A DNA stretch of 64,000 nt, from positions 87,625 through 151,624 of the forward strand of contig NZ_LMDY01000016.1 in the NCBI RefSeq assembly GCF_001425905.1, written 5' to 3'. This document shows, in pieces, positions 8,415 to 17,215 of this stretch (its first letter is position 1; every line of letters begins with the position of its first letter). The translations under genes were made by a program, and so were the position numbers. Source of the DNA: Methylibium sp. Root1272. GTDB taxonomy: Bacteria; Pseudomonadota; Gammaproteobacteria; Burkholderiales; Burkholderiaceae_C. The notes beneath the pieces are model-generated. The model saw only the letters and a program-made list of their open reading frames with translations, was not told where the DNA came from and searched no databases.

Positions 8415-9794
8415 ATGAACAAGAACCCCAAGATTTCGTTCGCCGTCGCGCTCGCGCTGGCGTCCTTCGCCGCGCAGCCGGCCCTCGCCGCGGTGAGCGC
8501 CGAAGAAGCCGCCAGGCTCAAGACCACGCTCACGCCACTGGGTGCCGAGAAGGCCGGCAACGCCGACGGCTCGATCCCGGCGTGGGACGGCGGCTACACC
8601 AAGGTGGCACCGGGCTGGAAGAACGGCCAGCCGAGACCCGACCCGTTCGCGGCGGAGAAGCCGGTGGCGTCGATCTCGGCGAAGAACGCCGCGCAGTACG
8701 ACGCAAAGCTGAGCGACGGCGTCAAGACGCTGATGAAGAAGTACCCCGACTTCCGCATCGACGTCTACCCGACGCACCGCAGCGCGGCGGCGCCGGCCTG
8801 GGTCTACGAGAACACCTTCAGGAACGCGACTTCCGCGAAGGTGGCCGACAACGGCTATGGCGTCGTGGATGCCTATGGCGGCATTCCGTTCCCGATCCCC
8901 AAGACCGGCATCGAGGTGATGCTCAACGCGCGGCTGGCGTGGGAGGGCGTGGCGCAGAAGTACCAGCTCAACACCTGGGTGGTCACCGGCGACGGACACC
9001 GCACGCTGTCGTCGGCCGGGCTGATGTCGTGGCTGTGGCCCTACTACTACAAGGACGCGCGCGACAGCTATCTGGCCAAGCCGGCCCATTACAAGATGGG
9101 TTCCTTCGTCAAGTCCGATCCGTCGGCGGTGGCCGGTGAAGTGATCCTGCTGCATGAGACCGTCAACGAGGAGAAGGTGCCGCGTGGTGTGTGGCAGTAC
9201 CTGGTGGGCCAGCGCCGCGTGCGCAAGGCACCCTCGATCGCCTACGACACGCCGGACACCGTGACCTCGGGCACCGGGCTGTTCGACGAGTCCTTCGGCA
9301 CCATGGGTCCGATCGATCGCCACGAGTACAAGATCGTCGGCAAGCAGGAGATGTACATCCCGTACAACTCCAACAAGACGGCACTGGCCAAGGTCGACGA
9401 GCTGGTGACGCCGAAGTTCCTGAACCCCGACCACGTGCGCTGGGAGCTGCATCGCGTGTGGGTCGTCGAGGCGACGCTGCTGCCGGGCAAGCGCCATGTG
9501 ATGACCAAGCGCCGCTACTACATCGACGAGGACGGCTGGAAGATGGTCATGGCCGACCACTGGGATGCGCAGGGGCAGCTCTACCACCTGCAGTACACGC
9601 TGCCCTACCTGGCACCCGACATTCCCGCCGTCGTCAGCACGGTGCAGTGGGGAATCATCAACCTGCTGACCGGCCAGTATTACTACAACTGCAACTTCAA
9701 CGACCTGCCGCAGCACTTCCCCGTTCCGGAGGTGCCGAAGCAGCTCAACGAAGCCATGTTGAGCCCCGAGGCCATCGCCACCGGGGCGCGCTGA
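8415..9794 (+). CDS. DUF1329 family periplasmic (lipid-carrier-like) protein
   Basis: A 459-residue protein with a Sec signal peptide (NPKISFAVALALASFAA, cleavage after ALA near residue 25). The mature part begins VSAEEAARLKTTLTPLGAEK and contains GSIPAWDGGYT, the standard opening of DUF1329 proteins, which pair with DUF1302 barrels. Some descriptions place DUF1329 near LolB/LolA-like lipid carriers, but I cannot verify that here. The ATG at 8415 has GGAG at a good distance; another ATG at 8403 overlaps the upstream stop codon and would only lengthen the signal peptide. The 11-base gap to the DUF1302 gene shows co-transcription. Confidence 0.85.
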   Translation: MNKNPKISFAVALALASFAAQPALAAVSAEEAARLKTTLTPLGAEKAGNADGSIPAWDGGYTKVAPGWKNGQPRPDPFAAEKPVASISAKNAAQYDAKLSDGVKTLMKKYPDFRIDVYPTHRSAAAPAWVYENTFRNATSAKVADNGYGVVDAYGGIPFPIPKTGIEVMLNARLAWEGVAQKYQLNTWVVTGDGHRTLSSAGLMSWLWPYYYKDARDSYLAKPAHYKMGSFVKSDPSAVAGEVILLHETVNEEKVPRGVWQYLVGQRRVRKAPSIAYDTPDTVTSGTGLFDESFGTMGPIDRHEYKIVGKQEMYIPYNSNKTALAKVDELVTPKFLNPDHVRWELHRVWVVEATLLPGKRHVMTKRRYYIDEDGWKMVMADHWDAQGQLYHLQYTLPYLAPDIPAVVSTVQWGIINLLTGQYYYNCNFNDLPQHFPVPEVPKQLNEAMLSPEAIATGAR

Positions 9795-9834
9795 GGTCTC
9801 CTCGCTTCGGTCCGGCAGCAACAGGCACCCACGG

Positions 9835-9859
9835 GGTCCGGCCGGGCCGTCTTTTTCTT
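9835..9859 (+). terminator. Weak possible intrinsic terminator or attenuator between the DUF1329 and YCF48-like genes
   Basis: GGTCC (9835-9839), a four-base loop and GGGCC (9844-9848) can form a 5-bp stem with one G-U pair, followed by the T-rich TCTTTTTCTT. The stem is short, so partial read-through would be expected and the next genes may still belong to the same transcript. Confidence 0.35.
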
Positions 9860-9889
9860 CTGCTTCTCTAGATATCCAGGGGTCTGCCG

Positions 9890-10978
9890 ATGTCTTCATC
9901 GCGCTCGCTGATCGCGCTCGCCTGCACGCTGTGCCTGGCGATCGCCACCCTCCCGGGCAGCGCCGCGACGGCCGGGGCGCAGCGCTTCGGCGTGCTGCAG
10001 CAAGCGGCGCTCCAGTCGCCCCGAGCGCTGTCGTCCACGATGCTCGCGATGGCGGTCGCCGGGCAGCGGCTGGTCGCCGTCGGGGAGCGCGGCATCGTGC
10101 TGCTCTCCGACGACCGCGGCGCCAGCTGGCGCCAGGCGGCCACGCCGGTGCAGACCAGCCTGACGGCGGTGCAGTTCGTCGACGAACGCCACGGATGGGC
10201 CGTGGGGCATCTCGGCGTGGTGCTGCATTCCGGCGACGGCGGCGAGACCTGGACCAAGCAGCTCGACGGGCTGCAGCTGCCGGCGCTGTTCGAGCAGTCG
10301 GCGCGAGCCGACGCAGCGGCCGCGCCGGCCTATCTCGATTACGTGCAGCTGCTCGCCGACGACGGCCCCGACAAGCCCTTCCTCGCCCTGCATTTCCAGG
10401 ACGCGAAGCGCGGCATCGTCGTCGGCGCCTACAACCTTGCGCTCACCACCGAGGACGGCGGTGCGACCTGGGTCCCGCTGAGCGCGCGGCTGCCCAACCC
10501 GAAATCCCTGCACCTCTACGGCATCGCCGTCAGCGGCCGTTCGATCGTGATGGCCGGCGAGCAGGGCCTGCTGCTGCGCTCCGACAACGGGGGCCGGGAC
10601 TTTGCCGTGCTCGAGTCGCCCTACAAGGGCAGCTGGTTCGGCCTGCTGGCCACGCGCGGCGATCGCTTGCTGGTGTACGGGCTGCGCGGCGCGGCTTACG
10701 TGTCGGCCGACCGCGGCTCGAGCTGGACGCAGGCGAGCACCGAGCTGCCCGTCTCGATCAGCGGGGCCGCCGAACTGGCCGACGGCACGCTGGTGCTCGG
10801 CAGCTCGGCCGGCGACCTGTTGATCAGCCGTGACCAGGGCCGCAGCTTCCAGCGCCGCGGCGGGCCGCAGCAGCCGCCGATCACGGGCCTGGTGCCGACG
10901 CAGGACGGCGCCCTCGCGCTGGCCGGACTGCGCGGCCCGCAGCGCCTGGACCTGACTGCCCCGGTCGCTGCCCGCTGA
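9890..10978 (+). CDS. YCF48/BNR-repeat periplasmic beta-propeller protein
   Basis: A 362-residue exported protein with a signal peptide ending near ATAGA (about residue 30). The body is built from repeats of the form LLSDDRGASWRQ, VLHSGDGGETWTKQ, LTTEDGGATWVPL, LLRSDNGGRDFAV, VSADRGSSWTQ and LISRDQGRSFQR. These are BNR/Asp-box blades of the YCF48-like (photosystem II assembly-factor-like) propeller fold. In heterotrophs this family is a regular partner of MMPL-type RND transporters, as here. It probably acts as a periplasmic adaptor or assembly factor rather than in photosynthesis. It lies 33 bases ahead of the MMPL gene. Confidence 0.85.
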   Translation: MSSSRSLIALACTLCLAIATLPGSAATAGAQRFGVLQQAALQSPRALSSTMLAMAVAGQRLVAVGERGIVLLSDDRGASWRQAATPVQTSLTAVQFVDERHGWAVGHLGVVLHSGDGGETWTKQLDGLQLPALFEQSARADAAAAPAYLDYVQLLADDGPDKPFLALHFQDAKRGIVVGAYNLALTTEDGGATWVPLSARLPNPKSLHLYGIAVSGRSIVMAGEQGLLLRSDNGGRDFAVLESPYKGSWFGLLATRGDRLLVYGLRGAAYVSADRGSSWTQASTELPVSISGAAELADGTLVLGSSAGDLLISRDQGRSFQRRGGPQQPPITGLVPTQDGALALAGLRGPQRLDLTAPVAAR

Positions 10979-11011
10979 CGCCGCGACGCTGTTCTCTCAC
11001 CGACGAATGCC

Positions 11012-13453
11012 ATGCACGCAGACTCCAGCCTCGACCCGCATCCCGTGATCGCGCGCGTCGAAGACTTCGACCGCCGCTCGGGCACGCTGCTCGAACGCGC
11101 GTTCTTCAACTTCCGCCCGCTCGTCGTCATCGCCTGCCTGCTGGTCACGCTGCTGCTCGGCTGGCAGGCCGGCAAGCTGCAGCTGAATGCCAGCTTCGAG
11201 AAGATGATCCCGACCACGCATCCCTACGTGATCAACTTCCTCGAGTACCGCGGCAAGCTCAGCGGCCTGGGCAATTCGGTGCGCATCGCGGTCGAGACGA
11301 CCTCGGGCGACATCTACGACAAGACCTACCTCGAGACGCTCGCCAGGATCAACGACGAGGTGTTCCTGCTGCCCGGCGTGGACCGTGCCTACATGAAGTC
11401 GCTGTGGACCCCGGCGGTGCGCTGGACGGCGGTCACCGAGGAGGGCCTCGAAGGCGGCACGGTGATCTCCGAGGACTACGACGGATCGCCGCAGGCGCTG
11501 CAGAAGGTGCGCTCCAACATCGAGCGCTCGGGGCAGATCGGGCAGCTCGTCGCGAACGACTTCAAGTCCAGCATCATCTACGTGCCGCTGCTCAGCCGCA
11601 TCGAGGCGACCGGCCAGGCGCTCGACTACGCCGAGTTCGCGCGCCAGGTCGAAGCCCTGCGCGCGAAGCACGAGTCGGACACGATCCGCATCCACATCAC
11701 CGGCTTCGCCAAGATCATCGGTGACCTGATCGACGGGCTGGCGGAGGTGCTGAAGTACTTCGCCGCCGCGATCGTGATCGCCGCGGCGATGGTCTACGCG
11801 TACAGCCGCGACCTGCGCAGCACGCTGCTGGTGGTGTCGGTCTCGCTGGTGGCGGTGGTGTGGCAGCTCGGCCTGCTGCCCACGCTGGGCTTCCGGCTCG
11901 ATCCGTTCTCGATGCTGGTGCCCTTCCTGGTGTTCGCGATCGGCATGAGCCATGGCGCGCAGAAGATGAACGGCATCATGCAGGACATCGGCCGCGGCAC
12001 GCACAAGCTGGTGGCGGCCCGCTACACCTTCCGCCGCCTCTTCCTCGCCGGCCTGACGGCGCTGCTGGCCGATGCGGTGGGCTTCGCGGTGCTGCTGGTG
12101 ATCGACATCCCGGTGATCAAGGAGCTCGCGCTCGCGGCGAGCCTCGGCGTCGGCGTGCTGATCTTCACCAACCTGATCCTGCTGCCGGTGCTGCTGTCCT
12201 ACACCGGCGTCAGTCGCAAGGCAGCCGAGCGCAGCCTGCGCACCGAGGTGGCGGACAGCGCCGGGGCCGGACGGCACGTTCTCTGGCACTCGCTGGTGCG
12301 CTTCACCGAACGCCGGTGGGCGCTGGGTGCGATCGCCGTGTCGGCCGGGCTGGCGGTGCTGGGTTTCGCGGCGAGCCTGCACCTGCAGATCGGTGACCTG
12401 GACCCCGGCGCGCCGGAGCTGCGCCCCGAGTCGCGCTACAACCGCGACAGCGCCTTCATGGTCGCCAACTACGCCGCCAGCGCCGACATCCTGGTGGTGA
12501 TGGTCAAGACCGAGGACAAGGGCTGCGTGCGCTATCCGGTGGTCTCGCGCATCGACGAACTGGCGTGGGCGCTGGAGCAATTGCCCGGCGTCGACTCCAC
12601 CAGCTCGGCCCCCGCGCTCGCGAAGCTGTCCTCGGTGGGCTACAACGAGGGCAATCTCAAGTGGTACGAGCTGGTGCCGAACGAGGCCGCGCTCGGCACG
12701 CTGCTCACCTATGCGCCGCGCGAGCTGCTGCCGGCGAGTTGCGACCTGCTGCCGCTCTACGTCTACCTCAAGGACCACAAGGCGGCGACGCTCGGCCGCG
12801 TGGTCGAGACGGTCGAGGCCTTCAAGGCGCGGCACGACTCGGACGAGGCGCGCTTCCTGCTGGCCGCCGGCAGCGCCGGCATCGAGGCGGCGACCAACAT
12901 CGTCGTGCAGCGGGCCTGGTACGAGATGCTGGCGCTGGTCTACGGCGCCGTGGTGGTGCTGTGCTTCGTGACCTTCCGGTCCTGGCGGGCCGTGGTGGTG
13001 GCGGTGCTGCCGCTGATGCTGACCTCGCTGCTGGCCGAGGCGCTGATGGTCATGCTGGGCATCGGCGTCAAGGTCGCGACGCTGCCGGTCATCGCGCTCG
13101 GCGTGGGCATCGGCGTGGACTACGCGCTGTACATCCTGTCGGTGATGCTGGCCCGGCTGCGCGCCGGCCACACGCTGGCCGAGGCCTACTACGGGGCGCT
13201 GCTGTTCACCGGCAAGGTGGTGATGCTGACGGGGCTGACGCTGGCCCTGGGCGTGGCGACCTGGGCGTTCTCGGACATCAAGTTCCAGGCCGACATGGGC
13301 CTCCTGCTCGCCTTCATGTTCCTCTGGAACATGCTGGGCGCGCTGATCCTGCTGCCGGCGCTGGCCTGCTTCATGTTGAAGCCCACTGGCGTGATCGAGA
13401 GCCGGACGGTCGACCCCGCGGTGCCTGTCGAGCCGCACAAGCTGGCGGCCTGA
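11012..13453 (+). CDS. RND-superfamily transporter of the MMPL type
   Basis: An 813-residue inner-membrane protein with the MMPL/RND plan: one helix near residues 30-55, a large periplasmic loop, a bundle of five helices (about 235-400), then the same pattern repeated in the second half (helix near 425-445, helices from about 640 to 790). The segments MVPFLVFAIGMSHGAQKMNG and VIALGVGIGVDYALYILSVM are the paired TM4-like and TM10-like motifs of this superfamily. No tripartite adaptor (HlyD-type) gene is adjacent; the DUF1329, YCF48 and DUF1302 proteins encoded just upstream probably provide the periplasmic and outer-membrane parts. Likely cargo is a hydrophobic substrate or lipid; the direction of transport is unknown. 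Confidence 0.88.
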   Translation: MHADSSLDPHPVIARVEDFDRRSGTLLERAFFNFRPLVVIACLLVTLLLGWQAGKLQLNASFEKMIPTTHPYVINFLEYRGKLSGLGNSVRIAVETTSGDIYDKTYLETLARINDEVFLLPGVDRAYMKSLWTPAVRWTAVTEEGLEGGTVISEDYDGSPQALQKVRSNIERSGQIGQLVANDFKSSIIYVPLLSRIEATGQALDYAEFARQVEALRAKHESDTIRIHITGFAKIIGDLIDGLAEVLKYFAAAIVIAAAMVYAYSRDLRSTLLVVSVSLVAVVWQLGLLPTLGFRLDPFSMLVPFLVFAIGMSHGAQKMNGIMQDIGRGTHKLVAARYTFRRLFLAGLTALLADAVGFAVLLVIDIPVIKELALAASLGVGVLIFTNLILLPVLLSYTGVSRKAAERSLRTEVADSAGAGRHVLWHSLVRFTERRWALGAIAVSAGLAVLGFAASLHLQIGDLDPGAPELRPESRYNRDSAFMVANYAASADILVVMVKTEDKGCVRYPVVSRIDELAWALEQLPGVDSTSSAPALAKLSSVGYNEGNLKWYELVPNEAALGTLLTYAPRELLPASCDLLPLYVYLKDHKAATLGRVVETVEAFKARHDSDEARFLLAAGSAGIEAATNIVVQRAWYEMLALVYGAVVVLCFVTFRSWRAVVVAVLPLMLTSLLAEALMVMLGIGVKVATLPVIALGVGIGVDYALYILSVMLARLRAGHTLAEAYYGALLFTGKVVMLTGLTLALGVATWAFSDIKFQADMGLLLAFMFLWNMLGALILLPALACFMLKPTGVIESRTVDPAVPVEPHKLAA

Positions 13454-13518
13454 CGGCGTGAGTCCTGTTCCCGGCGCCGCGGCTGCGGTGGGCGGGTGGG
13501 CCCTGCGCCGCAGGTTTT

Positions 13519-13530
13519 GGTAGCGTTGTC
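13519..13530. promoter_or_regulatory. Partial LacI-type operator upstream of the LacI-family gene
   Basis: GGTAGCGTTGTC matches 9 of 12 positions of the perfect palindrome at 14636-14647. It lies 20 bases before the ATG of the regulator gene, which suggests autorepression. Confidence 0.5.
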
Positions 13531-13550
13531 ATCTCCAATACACTCGGCGA

Positions 13551-14594
13551 ATGGACACGCCCGACGTCACCGTTCCCCGCCGTTCACGCCGCGGCGGCGG
13601 CATCACGCTCGGTGACGTGGCGCGCATCGCCGGGGTCTCGCCGATCACGGCCTCGCGCGCGCTGAACACGCCCGACCAGGTGGCGCCCGAGAAGCTGGCG
13701 CGCGTGCGCGAGGCGGTGGCGCGCACCGGCTACGTGCCGAACCGGCTCGCCGGCGGCCTGGCGTCGGCGCGCAGCCGGCTCGTCGCGGCCGTCGTGCCGA
13801 CGATCGCCGGGCCGGTGTTCATGGAGATGGTGCAGTCGCTGACCTCGGCCCTTGCCGACGCCGGCTACCAGCTGATGCTCGGCCAGAGCGGCTATGCCGA
13901 GTCGCGCGAGGACGCGCTGCTCGAGGCCATCATCGGCCGGCGCCCCGACGGCATCGTGCTGACCGGCATCCTGCATTCGCCGGAGGGCCGGCGCCGCCTG
14001 CTGGCGAGCGGCATCCCGGTCGTCGAGACCTGGGACCTGACGCCGACGCCGATCGACATGCTGGTCGGTTTCTCCCATACGGAAGCGGCTGCCGCCGTGG
14101 CCCGCCACCTGCACGCCAAGGGCCGGCGCCGCCCGGCGCTGCTGAGCGCCGACGACGAGCGCGCGCTGCGCCGCAACCGCGGCTTCGTGGACGAGGCGTT
14201 GCGGCTGGGCCTGGTGCGCGACGCGGCCGAGATCCCGGTGCTGCGCGTGCCCGCGCCCACCACCCTGGGCAGCGGCCGCACCGGCCTGGCACGCCTGCTG
14301 GCCGAGTGGCCCGAGGTCGATGCGGTGTTCTGCAGCTCCGACATGCTGGCGCTGGGTGTGCTGATCGAGGCCGCCGCGCGTGGCATCGCCGTGCCGCAGC
14401 AACTGGCGGTGGTCGGCTTCGGCGACCTGGGCTTCGCCGCCGACACGCAGCCCGCGCTCAGCACGGTGCGCATCGACGGCACCGGCATCGGCCAGCGTGC
14501 GGCGCGCTTCATCGTCGACCGGGCCGACGGCCGGGCCACGGGCGAGAAGGTCGTCGACCTGGGTTTCCGCGTCATCGAGCGCGGCAGCAGCTGA
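13551..14594 (+). CDS. LacI-family repressor of the glucarate uptake/dehydratase unit
   Basis: A 347-residue LacI/GalR regulator. Residues about 18-40 form the helix-turn-helix (ITLGDVARIAGVSPITASRALN), followed by the hinge region (GYVPNRLAGGLASARS) and a periplasmic-binding-protein-like effector domain to the end. The sequence resembles the GntR (gluconate-type) branch of LacI proteins. It lies directly upstream of a Bug-type binding protein gene whose promoter carries two palindromic operators, and an imperfect copy lies in its own upstream region. Its ligand is therefore likely an aldarate such as glucarate or a breakdown product. There is no clear ribosome-binding site before the ATG; no better start exists. 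Confidence 0.9.
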   Translation: MDTPDVTVPRRSRRGGGITLGDVARIAGVSPITASRALNTPDQVAPEKLARVREAVARTGYVPNRLAGGLASARSRLVAAVVPTIAGPVFMEMVQSLTSALADAGYQLMLGQSGYAESREDALLEAIIGRRPDGIVLTGILHSPEGRRRLLASGIPVVETWDLTPTPIDMLVGFSHTEAAAAVARHLHAKGRRRPALLSADDERALRRNRGFVDEALRLGLVRDAAEIPVLRVPAPTTLGSGRTGLARLLAEWPEVDAVFCSSDMLALGVLIEAAARGIAVPQQLAVVGFGDLGFAADTQPALSTVRIDGTGIGQRAARFIVDRADGRATGEKVVDLGFRVIERGSS

Positions 14595-14621
14595 TCAGGG
14601 TTTTCGCGCATCTGTGGTGTC

Positions 14622-14649
14622 TTGCAATCCAAAAAGGTAGCGCTACCAT
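14622..14649 (+). promoter_or_regulatory. Sigma-70-like promoter of the first Bug-protein/gudD unit
   Basis: TTGCAA (14622-14627) and TACCAT (14644-14649) are separated by 16 bases. The first operator (14636-14647) lies across the spacer and the -10 element, the expected geometry for repression. Confidence 0.5.
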
Positions 14650-14669
14650 TGCAAGAAGATAGCGCTACC
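14636..14669. promoter_or_regulatory. Pair of LacI-family operators
   Basis: GGTAGCGCTACC (14636-14647) is a perfect 12-base palindrome with the central CG typical of LacI-family sites. GATAGCGCTACC (14658-14669) repeats it with one change. The copies are 22 bases apart, two helical turns, so two dimers would bind one face of the DNA and block the promoter of the downstream gene. The adjacent lacI-type gene is the obvious source of the repressor. Confidence 0.8.
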
Positions 14670-14703
14670 AAATGGCGCTCTGGCTCACAAGGAGACTGTT
14701 TCG

Positions 14704-15672
14704 ATGAACAAGCTGCTGACCACGCTGTGCCTCGCGCTCGCCGCGCTGGGCCCCTTTGCCGCGCAGGCCGCGGCCTGGCCCGACAAGCCGGTGACGATCG
14801 TCGTGCCCTTCCCGCCGGGCGGCTCGACCGACACGCTGGCGCGTGCCATCGCGCCCAAGCTGCAGGAGCAGCTGGGCCAGACCTTCATCGTCGACAACAA
14901 GGCCGGCGCCACCGGCACCATCGGTGCCGGGCAGGTCAAGCGCGCGGCGCCCGACGGCTACACGCTGCTGCTGTCCTCGCTGGGCCCGTTCGTCATCGCG
15001 CCGCACCTGATCAAGGGCATGCCCTATGACGCGCTGAAGGACTTCGACCTGCTGACCGTCGCGGTGCAGGCGCCCAACGTGTTGGTGGTGCCCGCGGCCT
15101 CGCCGCTGAAGACCGTGGCCGACGTGATCGCCGCCGCGAAGAAGGAGCCCGGCAAGATGACGCTCGCGTCCTCGGGCAACGGTTCGCCCGATCACCTGAC
15201 CGCCGAACTGTTCTGGCTGCAGACCGGCACGAGCGGCACGCATGTCCCGTACAAGGGCGGCGCGCCGGCGATCCAGGACCTGCTGGGCGGCCAGGTCGAT
15301 GCCTCGTTCCAGAACGTCAACGCCGTGCTGCAGCACATCAACGCGGGCAAGCTGCGCGCCATCGCGGTCACCGGCGACAAGCGCTCGGCGGTGCTGCCGA
15401 ACGTGCCGACGCTGGTCGAGAGCGGCGTGAAGGGCGTGGACGTCTACTCGTGGCAGGCGGTCGCCGCGCCCAAGGGACTGCCGGCCGACGTGAAGGGCAG
15501 GCTGCACGCCGCGCTCGTCGCCGCGCTCAACGATCCGCAGGTGAAGCAGAAGCTCGCCGAGATCGGCATCGAGGTGGTGGCCAACACGCCGGAGCAGTTC
15601 GCCGCCTTCCAGCAGGCCGAGTACGCGCGCTGGAAGAACGTGATCGAGACGCGCAAGATCACCGCAGACTGA
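14704..15672 (+). CDS. Bug/TctC-family periplasmic substrate-binding protein
   Basis: A 322-residue tripartite-tricarboxylate-transporter binding protein. Signal peptide residues 1-22 end AAQA. The mature protein starts with WPDKPVTIVVPFPPGGSTD, the ligand-binding first loop of Bug proteins, and later has the VPYKGG and LPNVPTLVESGVKG motifs of the family. An AAGGAG sequence precedes the ATG. There is no tctA or tctB membrane gene nearby, so it is an orphan Bug protein that must share transporter subunits or act as a sensor. Its position between a LacI repressor and gudD suggests binding of glucarate or a related sugar diacid. Confidence 0.9.
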   Translation: MNKLLTTLCLALAALGPFAAQAAAWPDKPVTIVVPFPPGGSTDTLARAIAPKLQEQLGQTFIVDNKAGATGTIGAGQVKRAAPDGYTLLLSSLGPFVIAPHLIKGMPYDALKDFDLLTVAVQAPNVLVVPAASPLKTVADVIAAAKKEPGKMTLASSGNGSPDHLTAELFWLQTGTSGTHVPYKGGAPAIQDLLGGQVDASFQNVNAVLQHINAGKLRAIAVTGDKRSAVLPNVPTLVESGVKGVDVYSWQAVAAPKGLPADVKGRLHAALVAALNDPQVKQKLAEIGIEVVANTPEQFAAFQQAEYARWKNVIETRKITAD

Positions 15673-15688
15673 ATCACCCACCCCCGTT

Positions 15689-15743
15689 GCGCCTTCGGCG
15701 CTCCCCCTCGAGGGGGCGACGCTGGCGGGCCGGCGGAGCCGGA
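15689..15743. repeat. REP-like multi-hairpin intergenic repeat
   Basis: Three adjacent inverted repeats fill the gap between the Bug gene and gudD: GCGCC-TTC-GGCGC (15689-15701), the perfect 14-base palindrome CCCCCTCGAGGGGG (15703-15716) and CCGGC-GGA-GCCGG (15730-15742). From memory, elements of this form are scattered between genes in many Comamonadaceae and Sphaerotilaceae genomes. I see no second copy in this window. It could also reduce read-through into gudD. Confidence 0.55.
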
Positions 15744-15785
15744 CCCGCGGCGTCTGCTGGATGACTCTCCCTTGACCGGACCACG

Positions 15786-17138
15786 ATGCCTAACGCCACC
15801 TTGTCTTCTACGCCGCGTGTCACTGCGATGCGCGTCATCCCGGTCGCGGGGCGCGACTCGATGCTGATGAACCTGAGCGGCGCGCACGGGCCGTTCTTCA
15901 CCCGCAACCTGGTGATCCTGAGCGACAACGCCGGGCGCAGCGGCGTCGGCGAGGTGCCGGGCGGCGAGAAGATCCGCCAGACGCTGGAAGACGCGCGTTC
16001 GCTGGTCGTCGGCCAGCCGGTCGGCGACGTGCAGCGCGTGCTGCGTACGGTGCGCGAGCGTTTCGCCGACCGCGACGCCGGCGGCCGAGGGCTGCAGACC
16101 TTCGACCTGCGCACCACCATCCACGTCGTCACCGCCGTCGAGGCGGCGCTGCTCGATCTGCTGGGTCAGCACCTGGAACTGCCGGTTGCGGCACTGCTCG
16201 GCGAAGGCCAGCAGCGCGAGTCGGTCGAGATGCTCGGCTATTTGTTCTTCGTCGGCGACCGCAGCAAGACCGGCCTGCCGTACGCGACGCCCGCCGGCGA
16301 GCCGGCCGACGCCGACGACTGGCAGCGCCTGCGCCACGAGGCGGCGATGACGCCCGAGGCGGTGGTGCGGCTCGCCGAGGCGGCGCGCGCTCGCTACGGC
16401 TTCAACGACTTCAAGCTCAAGGGCGGCGTGCTGGCCGGCGAGGCCGAGGTCGAGGCGGTGAGGGCGCTGCACGCGCGCTTCCCCGAGGCCCGCGTCACGC
16501 TCGACCCGAACGGCGGCTGGCTGTTGAAGGATGCGGTGCGCCTGATGCGCGACCTGCACGGCGTGGTCGCCTATGCCGAGGACCCTTGCGGCGCCGAGGA
16601 AGGCTACTCGGGCCGCGAGGTGATGGCCGAGTTCCGCCGTGCCACCGGCCTGCCGACCGCGACCAACATGGTCGCCACCGACTGGCGTCAGCTCACGCAC
16701 GCGCTGTCGCTGCAGTCGGTCGACATCCCGCTGGCCGACCCGCATTTCTGGACCATGGCCGGCTCGGTGCGCGTGGCCCAGACCTGCCGCGACTGGGGCC
16801 TGACCTGGGGCTCGCATTCCAACAACCACTTCGACGTCTCGCTGGCGATGTTCACGCACGTCGGCGCCGCGGCGCCGGGCCGCGTGACCGCGATCGACAC
16901 GCACTGGATCTGGCAGGACGGCCAGCGCCTGACGAAGGCGCCGCTGCAGATCGTCGGCGGCCATGTGCAGGTGCCGAAGCGGCCGGGCCTGGGCATCGAG
17001 CTCGACATGGCCGAGGTCGAGAAGGCCCACCGCCTCTACCTCGAGCACGGCCTGGGCGCGCGCGACGACGCGGTGGCGATGCAGTCGCTGATCCCGAACT
17101 GGACCTTCGACCCGAAGCGGCCCTGCATGGTCCGCTGA
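15786..17138 (+). CDS. gudD: D-glucarate dehydratase
   Basis: A 450-residue enolase-superfamily dehydratase that converts D-glucarate to 5-keto-4-deoxy-D-glucarate. The catalytic Lys pair is K210-L-K212 in FKLKGG. Metal ligands appear as D240 (DPNGGW), E265 (AEDPCG) and N294 (TNM). The general base His344 lies in [10 protein letters not shown], which is diagnostic for GudD. Length and order agree with the Escherichia coli enzyme. It is transcribed with the upstream Bug gene or from the repeat-containing gap, under the LacI operators. The product feeds the aldolase encoded at 20116. Confidence 0.93.
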   Translation: MPNATLSSTPRVTAMRVIPVAGRDSMLMNLSGAHGPFFTRNLVILSDNAGRSGVGEVPGGEKIRQTLEDARSLVVGQPVGDVQRVLRTVRERFADRDAGGRGLQTFDLRTTIHVVTAVEAALLDLLGQHLELPVAALLGEGQQRESVEMLGYLFFVGDRSKTGLPYATPAGEPADADDWQRLRHEAAMTPEAVVRLAEAARARYGFNDFKLKGGVLAGEAEVEAVRALHARFPEARVTLDPNGGWLLKDAVRLMRDLHGVVAYAEDPCGAEEGYSGREVMAEFRRATGLPTATNMVATDWRQLTHALSLQSVDIPLADPHFWTMAGSVRVAQTCRDWGLTWGSHSNNHFDVSLAMFTHVGAAAPGRVTAIDTHWIWQDGQRLTKAPLQIVGGHVQVPKRPGLGIELDMAEVEKAHRLYLEHGLGARDDAVAMQSLIPNWTFDPKRPCMVR

Positions 17139-17200
17139 GCGGGGGTGCCGGCCGAGGTGCTGTCGGCGATGATGTCGCCATCACTTGCTTTTGATCATCG

Positions 17201-17213
17201 GTTGTCATACAAC
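17201..17213. promoter_or_regulatory. FCD-GntR-type operator at the start of its own gene
   Basis: GTTGTCATACAAC is a palindrome with 5-base arms around CAT and fits the TNGTNNNACNA pattern of FadR-subfamily GntR regulators. It ends 2 bases before the ATG at 17216, so bound protein would block transcription or initiation of the regulator gene itself. Confidence 0.6.
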
Positions 17214-17215
17214 TG

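Noticed and set aside
10997-13438. Long antisense open frame (813 codons) opposite the MMPL gene
   Set aside because: High G+C content keeps the opposite frame open; its translation is rich in His, Gln, Arg with no domain, while the plus strand encodes a clear RND transporter.
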